A DNA stretch of 27,295 nt, taken from IMG/VR virus record IMGVR_UViG_3300006803_000079, positions 1 to 27,295 of that record; one strand, given 5' to 3'. A program made the translations under genes and the position numbers. The DNA is from a virus. Of this stretch, positions 12,798-22,172 are shown piece by piece. The first letter of the stretch is position 1. Every line of letters starts with the position of its first letter. The notes under the pieces are model-generated. The model searched no databases. It saw only the letters and a list, made by a program, of their open reading frames with translations, and had not been told where the DNA came from.

Positions 12798-13866
12798 TCG
12801 CATAGATGAAGTCATCGCCAGCAAAGATAACCGACACCGAGGGCACCTTGGTTTCAGTGGGATCGGGGATGACGATGAATACAAGCTGTGGATGGGTTTC
12901 CGTTGGTGCTTACCGTCCACGTTTGGTGGGCGCATGCTTCGCCTGTTTGATCTTGGTCAGAGGATAGAGGAGCAGATCGTTGACAACATAAAAGACAGCG
13001 GCCTGATATCCATCGCCTCGCACGACAAAGACGGTAACCAGTTTCGGGCATCGTTCTTTGGTGGCCACTTCGCAGGTTCGTGCGACGGGCTGCTCAAAGG
13101 TGTGCTGCCTCCACCTGAGAGCGAGGTGGTGTTGCTGCTCGAGGTGAAGAGCGCCAACGACAAGCGATTCAAGGAGCTTGTGAAGCTTGAAAGCTATGAA
13201 GCGTGGAGCGAAACGTATCGCTGGCAGATTCATGCGTACATGGGTGCGCTTGGTCTGACCAAATGCATGGTTGTTGTGATGAATAAAAACAACAGCGAAA
13301 TCTATTCAGAGGTGATTGAATACAACGCCGCTATCTGGGAGCGCGCACAAGAGAAGGCAGAGCGGATCATCTGCAGTGACGCACCACTCAAAGAAACACG
13401 GCGGTCAGAGAAAGATTGGCGCATGAAGAACGAGCCTGACCTGTATAAAGATATCTACTACGGACGGCGCTTGCCTGAGTCGGTGAACTGCAGGAACTGC
13501 ATGCACTCAAAGCCATTAACAGAGTCTCACGGTGCCGTGTGGGTGTGTAAGAGGACAGGTGAGGCTCTCTCGCTTGATGAGCAGCGTGCTGGGTGCCATA
13601 AACACATGTGGATACCAAACCTAGTGGGTGCAGATTACATGCCTGAGAGAAGCACACAGGACGCCACAGCGTACAGAGCGGGCATCATCGACTTCTACAA
13701 TGGTGTGGGGCCAGAGGATGGTGAGTACTACTACTCAAGTGCTGAGATGCGTGAGCTATCCAAGGTGCGGTTCGATACTCAGATGATGATCGATAGTGAG
13801 AAGATCAGGGCTGAGTTCCCAGGGAGCCAGATCGACAACATGGATGAACGCACTGAGCCTTTCTAG
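12775..13866 (+). CDS. PD-(D/E)XK exonuclease, RecB/Cas4-like, 363 aa
   Basis: Probable DNA exonuclease that works with the helicase to make single-stranded ends. The nuclease core shows LGQRIEEQI (Glu65 region), HFAGSCDGLL with Asp104, LLEVKSA with Glu123 and Lys125, and WQIHAYMGALG with Gln151: the RecB-family motifs I to IV. The C-terminal part has NCRNCMHSK (C-x2-C), WVCKRTG and AGCHKHMW, four or more cysteines that could hold a zinc ion or, as in Cas4/AddB-type nucleases, an iron-sulfur cluster; the sequence cannot decide. ATG 12775 has AAAGGAGGG (12755-12763). The stop shares four bases with the converging DUF1064 gene. Confidence 0.85.
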   Translation: MLSASIFNRIDEVIASKDNRHRGHLGFSGIGDDDEYKLWMGFRWCLPSTFGGRMLRLFDLGQRIEEQIVDNIKDSGLISIASHDKDGNQFRASFFGGHFAGSCDGLLKGVLPPPESEVVLLLEVKSANDKRFKELVKLESYEAWSETYRWQIHAYMGALGLTKCMVVVMNKNNSEIYSEVIEYNAAIWERAQEKAERIICSDAPLKETRRSEKDWRMKNEPDLYKDIYYGRRLPESVNCRNCMHSKPLTESHGAVWVCKRTGEALSLDEQRAGCHKHMWIPNLVGADYMPERSTQDATAYRAGIIDFYNGVGPEDGEYYYSSAEMRELSKVRFDTQMMIDSEKIRAEFPGSQIDNMDERTEPF

Positions 13867-14237
13867 TCCCAGCTGCGGGGGTCTTTGACGATCAGTATCT
13901 TGGTGCCGGGGTAGAGGGCTTCGACTAGTTTCTTCTTGAGCCTAAACACCTGAGTGATTACACCCTTGGTGTCTTCAACCACATACTCACCATCGCGCTT
14001 GTATCGGAAGTCTGCTATGTACGAGCAGATCTTCTGATCCTCGCCGTTGACGGTGACCACGCAGGGAAAGTCTACTTGAACCTCAAGCTCGGATAGCTCG
14101 CCAGCTTGTTGTAGTTGTTTGAGTATCTTGTACCTGGCCGCTTCAAGCTTAGAGTCGAACACGATGCCATCGTATTCAGTCTTCTTTGCAAAGTATTTTG
14201 ACTTTGGCCGCTTTCTTTTTGGGATCAAACTAATCAA
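13863..14237 (-). CDS. DUF1064 nuclease, 124 aa
   Basis: A small PD-(D/E)XK-fold protein, likely a Holliday-junction or branch nuclease that clears DNA before packaging. FDSKLEAARYKIL (28-40, Glu32), CSYIADFRY (71-79, Asp76), YVVEDTKG (85-92, Glu88 and Lys91) and VFRLKKKLVEALYPG follow the DUF1064 pattern. The N-terminus is strongly basic. It is the last gene of the late operon although its role suits the recombination operon with which it converges. ATG 14237 overlaps the 1380-residue gene by eight bases. Confidence 0.85.
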   Translation of the reverse strand: MISLIPKRKRPKSKYFAKKTEYDGIVFDSKLEAARYKILKQLQQAGELSELEVQVDFPCVVTVNGEDQKICSYIADFRYKRDGEYVVEDTKGVITQVFRLKKKLVEALYPGTKILIVKDPRSWD

Positions 14238-17200
14238 TGCCTAGGAGTTTGTTTAACTCTACTTGCCTGAGAGCATCAGTGCCACGGTTAAATAATGACG
14301 TAGGCGCTGTGCTAGGCTGTGTAGGCGCGATTGGAGGCGCAGGTTGTGGTTGTGTAGGGGTTGGTGCAACAGGCGCTTGTGCGGCTTCTTGCGCAGCCAT
14401 CTGTTCAGCTTTCGCTTCTGGCCTAAAAGCTGAGCCTTGAAAACCTTTTCTAACCTCTGCCATCGCTTTAAAGTCAAATGGATTAGAAAGTTTGTTTTCA
14501 TTTCCTTGCAGTGCAAATCGTATTGTTTCTTTGCTCGGAGTGAATGCGTTAAATCTACCGGCCATAACAGCGTTAAGCTGCGGTACTTTGGCTTTCTTTA
14601 ACGGCTTCATGATCTCAGAGTTAGAAAGACCAAGAGTCTTTGCATCCTCAATGGCCATGTTTAAATCACGCAATGCTTTAAATCGCTGCTCGTTGGCCGT
14701 GATGTATGCCTTAGTCATGTCTTCTGCAGAAACACTACCACTTGTTTTGGCAATCTGATTGAAAATGCCTGATGCATCTCGCACCGCTCTTCCAGCCTCG
14801 TAACCTCTATACAGTAATGAAGTTTCAATTTTTGGTTTCACTGCTTTGATGCCTGTCAAAGCCTCTATAAACTCGCCAGCTGGATCAATTCTGACGCCAG
14901 ATCTTTTGACTGCTTCTCTAGAATCAGTTATGCCAGCCGCAAGCCCTAGTGCTTTTGGAAAATCACCAACCCTGATATCAAGGCCACCAGGGAGAGAAGA
15001 AGTAACAGTCGATGTTATTTCAATTGGTGACGCGCCGGGAGTCAAACCCTCTGCTAAATGGGCAAAAGACTTACCAACCCTTACATCAAATGGATCTTCG
15101 TTATTGTAAACAGATCGACCAAACCTAGTTTGATTACGCCCTATATCTAAAATCTTTTCAGTTAATATAGATTCGCCAAGGAAGGGTGAAAAGAACTCTC
15201 TTCCACTTTCCATTGCTGCATCAAAAGCAATTGCATTTAACTCTTTTTCGCCAGTTATGCCTGAGTTAACAGCGTTGAAGATTGCTCTTCCTGAACGAGT
15301 TAAATAATCATAAGGATTGGTGTACGAGAAGTTATAAAAGTCTGTGATCTTGCCATCTTTGTTTGTTGCAAGAGGTATGAGCATTGCGTTCTTTTCCCAA
15401 TCGGCAGCGAAAGAACGCTTGAAAGCATTCACTTGTTCCATGTCAGAACCAGTAAGCGCAAGACCCCCAGCCATTAATCCACCGTAAAGACCGCCATCAA
15501 CAGTCAAAGAACCAAGCAACCGACGCATGCCAATAGATCTAATTGCAGTAGACTCATTGCCAAGTTCTTTCATCGCTCGACCATAAACGCTGGCAGAGGT
15601 TCTAATAATCTCAGCAGGGAACGCAACAAAGTTACCGAATGGTAACCGCCTTAGTTGTTGTATTGCTTGAGGCACACGAGCGTAGTTGGGGACTGTGTCC
15701 TTGACTATGGATGCAGCTTCTCGTTTTAAAAGCTGTTGAAGTTCTGGGCCACTTAATTCAGAAACAGAACGGCCTCTTAGCATTAATTGGTTTTGAACAT
15801 CTGTTATAGGTATGTTTTTTGCGCCTTTCTTAAACGCATCCATGAGCCGACCGAGTTCCATTTCATAGCTGTATATCTTCCAGATATCGTCTGATCCTTG
15901 ATACAGCTTTCCAGCAAAAGTGTTTTGTATATTCGCTGCTTTCTCAACATACTTCTTACCGAAGACGCCTTGTTTGGCGCTAAGTGCATCTTTAAATAAG
16001 TTTTCAAATTCACCAATCTTGGCGTTGGTGTTAACGATTCCTAACTCAATAAGGTCATCGTAGTAATTATCTATGTCGCCCTTCTTGATGTTAGCAGTGC
16101 CGTCAACGCCTTTATCAACAAGCCTTCCAGATCGATTAATCTTTGTGGCCAAAGCTTCTGCCGCGCTGCTACCCGGCAAATCAACAAGTCGTTGGCCAAT
16201 TTGACTAAAGACCGTTTGAGCAGAGTCGATTAAGTTTTCTGCATTGCCGAAGTTGCCGTTCTTTAGTGCAAAGAAAGATGCGGTGGTCGCGTTTCTTATT
16301 TGCGTCACTGGGCTTAGAACTGTCTTAGCGACTTGCGAGAAACCTTTTGCTGCTAAGAACGTGGCCCAAAGCCTGTTAGTGTCTGCACTCAAGAACTGTT
16401 GTGGCATATCTTCGATTGCTCTTAGATATTCTTCTTTGACGTACTTACCTGCAAGCGGGCCATATTTTTTTCTAGCAATGTCCGATACTTCTGTTGCAGT
16501 AGATGCGCCTTCCATGCCAACACGAACGTAGTTTTCAGCTTCTTGAAATGTTACGTTTTTGGGTACTGCGTCAAAAATAAACCTGTTTGCTTCAGGCAAA
16601 GTGCTGTTATAAATATTTAAATTGTCAAAGTACTTTGACTTGTTGATAGCTTTAGCCATGCCATCAATGGTGTCGATAGCTTTAGTTCTAAGACCAAGGC
16701 GTTGTTCTTCTAGTGATCTTTGTCTAATTGGCTCAACACCAAATGTACCGTCTTTCTTTTTAACTCTTGCAAGCACATCAGATGCACCAGAGTACTCGCC
16801 CAAAAAGTCTCTAACTGCAGGCAAATCATCAAGTCTTCTGCCTTTCATTATTCCTTGAGCCACGCCACTTAGAGTGCTTTCGGCAAACTGATCTGCTGGC
16901 TTCATGCTGGCGTTGTTGAATGAAACCCTTTGTCTCAAATCATTAAGTATTCCTAAAGCAGCCTCTTCAGATACTCCTTGGCCTGGGTTTGCTGCTTCTG
17001 AAATCTTCATTATTTCATCAAGCGCACTCCTAACTTGTGGCTCAGTAGGAACATATGCATCTGAATCTTTCAAAGATCGGTACATTCTTGTGGCGTAGTA
17101 CCCTTTGTTGTCGCCAATGGCTGTCGTAAGTTCATCCGACATCTCTTTGCTTAAAAATGTATCGTCACGAATTGTGTCTGATAACTTGTCTATTTGATTT

Positions 17201-18372
17201 CTGAATTTGTCTGCCGCATTGAGAAGGCTTAAATCACGCCTGCCTCCAAACAAAGATTTAGACTTTCCAGCTTTGAGTTTTTCGTCTAAAGCAACAAGAG
17301 CTTGCCTTCCCTCTTCTTTTACAACGCTTCTCGGTTTAAACCCACTTGTGCCAGGCACTCCAACCTCCTCTGCAAACATGTAATTGTTTAAGGAATTTAG
17401 TGTGAGGCGTTCATCCGTTTCATTTAGGTTGCCACTCTTTTTTAAAGATTTAAGAGCGTTATCAACCTCTTCCATGCTTTGCCGAGCACGTTGGTTTTGG
17501 GCGCTTACTTGTTGAACTCTTAACGCTTGTAGCTGACGGCTGAAAACATCAGGCATTTCGCCTTGAAAGGTTAAATACTTCTTTGCCCTCTTGCTGACCT
17601 TGGCTATGTTCTGTTGTAAAAAAGTTGGGTCATCTATATCAGCCTTGACACCAACATTTGTCAAAACACTATCTGGGTTTTTAATAGCTTGTGCAGTTCT
17701 CTTAACAACGTCTGTGCTTGCAACTGCATCAACGCCTTTGCCTATTACGGGAGCGGCAACTTTTACTGCACGAGGTACTCCAAGTAGTAAAGTTGCACCC
17801 TCTGCAGCTACCTTTAGTCGGTTACTTAACTCTGCAGCTGCACGTTCAGCGCCAACTAATTCAGACGCATCTAACCTTTTTGTGGGGCCACCATCAAAGA
17901 AGTCGCCAAGGGTTTCAACATCAGGAGTTGTAGCAGCAACATCAGCAGCCGCAAATGAACCAATCTGCCCAGCACGCCCAAGCTGAGCAGCTTTCGCTGC
18001 CTTGGCGGCAAGACCACCGGGTACGGCAAATTGTGTAATAAACTTGGCGGCTTCGCCTAAAGTTGTAGATGTGGTTGGTTTGTATTGACCAAAGAATTCT
18101 CTTACTGCTTCAGCATTACTTTCTTCTGGATCGGTAACTAAGTCTGCAAGTTCTGCGGGGAGAGAAGCTATACCCTCAACAGTACCAACAAGACCAGCGC
18201 CCACTCCTCGAGCTATGTCGCCTAAAGCTGATACATCTTCTTCGCCAAGTTGAGCACCACGTTCAGTTATAGGGTTTTTAGATATGTATTTTTTTGCAGC
18301 ACTTAAAGCAGCATCTTTATCATCTGTATCAATGTTGATAGACCTGCCATCTGGCAAATTTATCGTTATCAT
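14230..18372 (-). CDS. Large internal virion / ejection protein, 1380 aa
   Basis: Probably part of the inner capsid core or ejected with the DNA, by size and place at the end of the virion genes. It starts with a short beta module (ITINLPDGRSINIDTDDKD), followed by Ala/Gly-rich amphipathic segments (about 50-260) of the kind that insert into membranes during ejection, and long helical regions. A segment near 690-720 with TVLSPVTQIRNATTAS resembles a motif in large polyvalent phage/plasmid proteins. Another hydrophobic stretch, GGLYGGLMAGGLALTG, lies in the C-terminal half. The end is Pro/Gln/Ala-rich and then LRQVELNKLLGID. I see no clear transglycosylase or protease motif. ATG 18372 overlaps the preceding gene by four bases. 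Confidence 0.75.
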   Translation of the reverse strand: MITINLPDGRSINIDTDDKDAALSAAKKYISKNPITERGAQLGEEDVSALGDIARGVGAGLVGTVEGIASLPAELADLVTDPEESNAEAVREFFGQYKPTTSTTLGEAAKFITQFAVPGGLAAKAAKAAQLGRAGQIGSFAAADVAATTPDVETLGDFFDGGPTKRLDASELVGAERAAAELSNRLKVAAEGATLLLGVPRAVKVAAPVIGKGVDAVASTDVVKRTAQAIKNPDSVLTNVGVKADIDDPTFLQQNIAKVSKRAKKYLTFQGEMPDVFSRQLQALRVQQVSAQNQRARQSMEEVDNALKSLKKSGNLNETDERLTLNSLNNYMFAEEVGVPGTSGFKPRSVVKEEGRQALVALDEKLKAGKSKSLFGGRRDLSLLNAADKFRNQIDKLSDTIRDDTFLSKEMSDELTTAIGDNKGYYATRMYRSLKDSDAYVPTEPQVRSALDEIMKISEAANPGQGVSEEAALGILNDLRQRVSFNNASMKPADQFAESTLSGVAQGIMKGRRLDDLPAVRDFLGEYSGASDVLARVKKKDGTFGVEPIRQRSLEEQRLGLRTKAIDTIDGMAKAINKSKYFDNLNIYNSTLPEANRFIFDAVPKNVTFQEAENYVRVGMEGASTATEVSDIARKKYGPLAGKYVKEEYLRAIEDMPQQFLSADTNRLWATFLAAKGFSQVAKTVLSPVTQIRNATTASFFALKNGNFGNAENLIDSAQTVFSQIGQRLVDLPGSSAAEALATKINRSGRLVDKGVDGTANIKKGDIDNYYDDLIELGIVNTNAKIGEFENLFKDALSAKQGVFGKKYVEKAANIQNTFAGKLYQGSDDIWKIYSYEMELGRLMDAFKKGAKNIPITDVQNQLMLRGRSVSELSGPELQQLLKREAASIVKDTVPNYARVPQAIQQLRRLPFGNFVAFPAEIIRTSASVYGRAMKELGNESTAIRSIGMRRLLGSLTVDGGLYGGLMAGGLALTGSDMEQVNAFKRSFAADWEKNAMLIPLATNKDGKITDFYNFSYTNPYDYLTRSGRAIFNAVNSGITGEKELNAIAFDAAMESGREFFSPFLGESILTEKILDIGRNQTRFGRSVYNNEDPFDVRVGKSFAHLAEGLTPGASPIEITSTVTSSLPGGLDIRVGDFPKALGLAAGITDSREAVKRSGVRIDPAGEFIEALTGIKAVKPKIETSLLYRGYEAGRAVRDASGIFNQIAKTSGSVSAEDMTKAYITANEQRFKALRDLNMAIEDAKTLGLSNSEIMKPLKKAKVPQLNAVMAGRFNAFTPSKETIRFALQGNENKLSNPFDFKAMAEVRKGFQGSAFRPEAKAEQMAAQEAAQAPVAPTPTQPQPAPPIAPTQPSTAPTSLFNRGTDALRQVELNKLLGID

Positions 18373-20096
18373 TGCGCTATCTCGTTACCTTCTGCATCAA
18401 CATTTATAGAAGTACCGCCAGATGCCGCCTCTCTCGGCTCCATCTTTAAATCTTTTCTAGCTAATCGATCAGCTATTATATCAATTTGATCAGGACTTAA
18501 ATCTTGACCCGACAAGCTATCGCTAATGCTTTCATAGTATTGCGCTTTTACATTTGAGAACAAAGTTAATTGCTCTAACTGAGATGGATCTTTACTAAGC
18601 AGTAAGTTGATTCGACCTGCCGCATCAAGATCGGGGCGCTCTTTCTTTAATATCTCAAGCTGTTGTTCAAACGCAGTACCGCGTTCTTCTTGCTGCATTC
18701 TTCTTTCATCAAGATCTCTCTGCCGCTCAAGCTCTCTGTACTCTTCTTTTCCAAGAACCATGTCGCTTAGGAAGTTTCTAGGCACTCTACCTTCTGTTGG
18801 TTGTGCAGCTTTTGCTAAAGCATATTGAGTTGCGGGGTCTTGAAGCATACTAAATATGCCACCTGAACTTTCAGGCTCAACCTCCTCTGCTTGCTGCTCA
18901 ACAAAAGCTTGGCTTTCTGGAGTCACAGATGCAAAAGGATCCTCTTCAACTTCGGAAACTGCAGGCGCAGAGGGAAGAGCAGGTGGCTCTAAACCTTGCT
19001 TCAATTGTTCCATGGTGGCGGGCGCATTTCTTCTAGCTCCCTCTGCCATGGACTCAGACATAGGGAACATCTCAAAAGGTTCATCAACATCGCCTGGATC
19101 GGAAAGACCAAGAACTCTACCTAATCGGCTTTGAGCGATAGCCTCTAAACCTTCTCCAACGCCTCTAACTGGTGCAGTTAAAATATCGCCCATGCCTGCG
19201 ATGCCAGAGCCAATATTGTAACCAGTGTTAGCGGCTAGTCTTTTGTCATTAAGAAGCTGTAAGTATTCTTGTTGCACTTGTGGTTTAAGTTTTGCAAATT
19301 CTTCAGCAGTAACTCCAAGGCTTTCAATTTCTTCAACAGTGACTGGATTTTCTGCAGAAACTTGAACTTCCTCAACAGGAAGAGATGCTATTCCACCAGT
19401 AGCTGGAGAAGCCTCTTGAGCAATAGCTTCCTCTGAACCTAGCAAAGCAGGTGCCATTCGCGCTGTTTGTCCTCGACCAAAAGTTTTTGCTCTAGTGTCT
19501 CCAACACCAAGACGCACAGCTTTTTCTACAACATCAGCAACTTTCTTTCCTTTATAGCCCATTCTCCCAAGTTGAGCAGCAATCGCGCCGGGTGCTCCAA
19601 CACCAGATGCCATAAGACCAGCTGTTGTGGTTGCAATTGCAACGTCTGTTGGATCCTCTGGATCAACAATAAAAAAATCAAAGAGATCTCTTGCAGTTAA
19701 ACCTTGGCCTTCAGCAGTTTTTTCTGTAGTGAAGAAATCAGACATAGTGCCGTCATCACCCACAACCATGTCTTTTATCACGCCAGGCATCACACGAGCG
19801 TAATCCATAAAGCCAAGATCTTCAGCTTCACCGCCATTTGCATACCCACGCACAGGCGCAACGCCTGCCATGATGCCCATGCCTTGGCGCTGTTGAGGCG
19901 TTTGGAACATTGGTCGCTGCATGATTTGGTTGTACATCATCCCGCCTTGGTTCATCCCTTCTGCCTCCGACAAAGCAATCGCTATGGCTTGCTTTGGATT
20001 TGTTACCTTTTTACCCGAACCGCCTGATTTGAGAGCGCCATCCTTGAACTCGCTCATCACCTTGCTGATTTTTTTCTGGCGTTTAGATTGCTTCAC
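18369..20096 (-). CDS. Virion-associated protein with DUF6496 N-terminus, 575 aa
   Basis: Residues about 8-46 (SKVMSEFKDGAL, then NPKQAIAIALSEAEG) match the small DUF6496 module, normally seen as a separate short basic protein. The rest is a long protein with the stretch GYANGGEAEDLGF, a Gly/Ala-rich hydrophobic region near 155-180, the motif GGIASLPVE shared with the 425-residue protein, an acidic middle, and a charged coiled coil near 455-500. Position between the S74 protein and the large internal protein suggests a virion or assembly component. ATG 20096 overlaps the preceding gene by 14 bases. Function unproven. Confidence 0.7.
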   Translation of the reverse strand: MKQSKRQKKISKVMSEFKDGALKSGGSGKKVTNPKQAIAIALSEAEGMNQGGMMYNQIMQRPMFQTPQQRQGMGIMAGVAPVRGYANGGEAEDLGFMDYARVMPGVIKDMVVGDDGTMSDFFTTEKTAEGQGLTARDLFDFFIVDPEDPTDVAIATTTAGLMASGVGAPGAIAAQLGRMGYKGKKVADVVEKAVRLGVGDTRAKTFGRGQTARMAPALLGSEEAIAQEASPATGGIASLPVEEVQVSAENPVTVEEIESLGVTAEEFAKLKPQVQQEYLQLLNDKRLAANTGYNIGSGIAGMGDILTAPVRGVGEGLEAIAQSRLGRVLGLSDPGDVDEPFEMFPMSESMAEGARRNAPATMEQLKQGLEPPALPSAPAVSEVEEDPFASVTPESQAFVEQQAEEVEPESSGGIFSMLQDPATQYALAKAAQPTEGRVPRNFLSDMVLGKEEYRELERQRDLDERRMQQEERGTAFEQQLEILKKERPDLDAAGRINLLLSKDPSQLEQLTLFSNVKAQYYESISDSLSGQDLSPDQIDIIADRLARKDLKMEPREAASGGTSINVDAEGNEIAQ

Positions 20097-22170
20097 GACT
20101 GCGGTTTACTCTGGAGTAGTCAACACGATAGTAGCCATCATCGCCTACAATAACTGCGCTTGGGTCAACTGCTTTGAGTTCTTGTGCAATCACACCCTCA
20201 GTTGGGTCATCAATACCCATATCCTTAGCTGTGTCATTCCAATCCCATGTGTACCAGCCTACGCCGGGTTGAACGTCATCAATCTTCATCACGTTTTCTT
20301 TGAGGCGTATGTCAGAGACATTAAAAAGACTTCCAATCGCACCAGCGACATTGCCTAAGAAACCAACAGCTTGCCCAGCTTTTGCTGCTTTACTTGGTTC
20401 TTGATAAGCGCCTGCTTGATTTGCTTGCATTCCATAGCCACTGGTGTATTGAGGCATAAATGGTGCGCCACCCTGTAGCAAGGCTTGTCCACGCTGCAGT
20501 CTCATGAACGGCTCATCAGCCATTTGAGTTGCAGCCCTGTACTGCGCATCAAGACCCGCTTGCTGTATGCCTCTACCTGTTGTTCCTAACTGACCCAAGG
20601 TTTGTATTTGAGTTCCAAGCATCTGCTGACCTTGTTGACCAAGACCTGCGATACCAGACGCGGCTGCACGTTGTGCACCAGTACCTGCGCCAAATGCTTG
20701 CAAGGCTGTGCCAAACTGATCTTGTGTAAGACCGCCAAGACCTTGAGCGGCTTGTGCAGTTCTGCCCATCTGCTGGCCAAATATATCTGCGCCAAGTTGT
20801 TGGCCCTGAAGACCAAGCTGACCTATGCCACGAGCGATGTCTGCGCGTTGACCTGCAAGCCCTGCTTGAGCTTGTGCGCCCTGCAGCCCAAGAGCGCCAC
20901 GCTGTTGAGCAAGAGATCCAATGTCTCTACCTGCTTGCATGCCCATTTGCCCAGCTTGCCCAAGCAGCGAACCAATACCTTGCTGCCCTGACAATCCAAG
21001 CTGCCCACTTTCAAGCGCACCTCGTTGAGCCAGTTGCTCCGCACTCAAACCAAGCTGTCCTGCTTGCTGTGCTGCCTGTAGAGAGGTTCCTGCGCCTGCT
21101 TGACCCAATGACCCAGTAAGTTGTGCGGCCTGCTGACGGCGTCCCTGCGCCTGCTCAAAGGCTTGTTGTGCTTGTTGTGCTGCTTGTTGAAATCCTTGTG
21201 ATCGTAACTCAGCACCTGTCTTGGCTTGTTGCTGTAATACATTACGGCCAATCTCTGCCTCTTGTATTGCGCCTCGAGACCCACCAAATGCGCCTGCTCG
21301 TATCTGCTGTGCGCGTGCATCTCGTTTCTGTTGCTCGCCTAACCTTGCAATCTCTGCTTGTTGTGCCTCAATAACCTGTTGGTTAAAGGGATCTTGGAAT
21401 CTAGCTATGCCTGCAGGATCGAACTGGTCACCAGTGCCAGCAAGCCCAGCTATGCCTTGAAGTGCTGCTGCACGGCCCATTTGGCCAGCAGACCGCAAGT
21501 CTGTACCAGCCATTTCAGTTTGTGCACGCGCTCTTTGTGCGGCTTCTGCAGCGCCTGTCTGCGCCCCAGCGACCTCACCCGTGATACCACGAGCAGCTTC
21601 TGTAATTCCTGTTGTTGCAGTGCCACTTGCTTCAGCTATGGCACGCTCAGCATCAGACATACCTGCTTGTGCACTACCAAGAATAGAAGGAATGCCTCTG
21701 CCTGCTTCTGCAATATCGCCAATCGCAGTTTCCATGCCTTGTCGTGCACGTTGATCTACAAACCGCTCACCTGTCGCTGGGTCAAAAACGCCCAAGCTTT
21801 GTTCGTACAGTTCACGCGCTCGTGGATCGGCAAACAAACCAGCAGAACGAGGGTCAAACCCTTGGCCAGCCTGTCTGAAAAGATCTTGCGCTTCTGCGAG
21901 TTGAGCACCAAAACCACCTAACCCTTGTGCAGCATTGCGTGCTTGAATCTCTAATGGTGAAAGACCAGCGACTTGTTGTATCGGTATGGGGATGGGTTGA
22001 CCCATGAGGCCAAGGTCACCAGGTTGCCCACTGCCAAAGTAACTAGCAAGGATATTCCGAGTCGCCAACTCCATTGCTGGATCGGCAAAAGTCTGTCCTG
22101 CACTTGGGAGAACAACAGGCAGCGTATCATCAGTCTGCACTGTGCTGCTTTGTAAAAGATTCTGAACCAT
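20083..22170 (-). CDS. Structural protein with C-terminal S74 chaperone domain, 695 aa
   Basis: The last 79 residues start NVSDIRLKENV and end VDYSRVNRSREAI. SDxRLK with Ser619 and Lys624 is the catalytic pair of the peptidase S74 / endosialidase intramolecular chaperone, which trimerises the protein and then cleaves itself off. The preceding 500 residues are extraordinarily rich in Q, A, G and L and degenerate into repeats such as LGLSGQQGIGSLLGQAGQ and LGLQGQQLGADIFGQQ, likely a long helical or fibrous shaft. There is no receptor-binding domain that I recognise. ATG 22170 has GAGGAAAG upstream. It could be a tail fibre, needle or internal scaffold-like virion protein. Confidence 0.8.
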   Translation of the reverse strand: MVQNLLQSSTVQTDDTLPVVLPSAGQTFADPAMELATRNILASYFGSGQPGDLGLMGQPIPIPIQQVAGLSPLEIQARNAAQGLGGFGAQLAEAQDLFRQAGQGFDPRSAGLFADPRARELYEQSLGVFDPATGERFVDQRARQGMETAIGDIAEAGRGIPSILGSAQAGMSDAERAIAEASGTATTGITEAARGITGEVAGAQTGAAEAAQRARAQTEMAGTDLRSAGQMGRAAALQGIAGLAGTGDQFDPAGIARFQDPFNQQVIEAQQAEIARLGEQQKRDARAQQIRAGAFGGSRGAIQEAEIGRNVLQQQAKTGAELRSQGFQQAAQQAQQAFEQAQGRRQQAAQLTGSLGQAGAGTSLQAAQQAGQLGLSAEQLAQRGALESGQLGLSGQQGIGSLLGQAGQMGMQAGRDIGSLAQQRGALGLQGAQAQAGLAGQRADIARGIGQLGLQGQQLGADIFGQQMGRTAQAAQGLGGLTQDQFGTALQAFGAGTGAQRAAASGIAGLGQQGQQMLGTQIQTLGQLGTTGRGIQQAGLDAQYRAATQMADEPFMRLQRGQALLQGGAPFMPQYTSGYGMQANQAGAYQEPSKAAKAGQAVGFLGNVAGAIGSLFNVSDIRLKENVMKIDDVQPGVGWYTWDWNDTAKDMGIDDPTEGVIAQELKAVDPSAVIVGDDGYYRVDYSRVNRSREAI

Positions 22171-22172
22171 GG

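Noticed and set aside
12234-12935. 233-codon minus-strand frame
   Set aside because: Lies antisense to the helicase and nuclease genes, whose motifs are unmistakable; it has no recognisable domain and is rich in Leu/Ser/Arg as shadow frames are.
12775-13866. CRISPR-associated Cas4
   Set aside because: The RecB-type core is similar, but there are no other cas genes or arrays; the phage recombination context explains it better.
21358-21921. 187-codon plus-strand frame
   Set aside because: Antisense to the Q/A/G-rich repeat region of the S74 protein; its long open length reflects the repeat's base composition.
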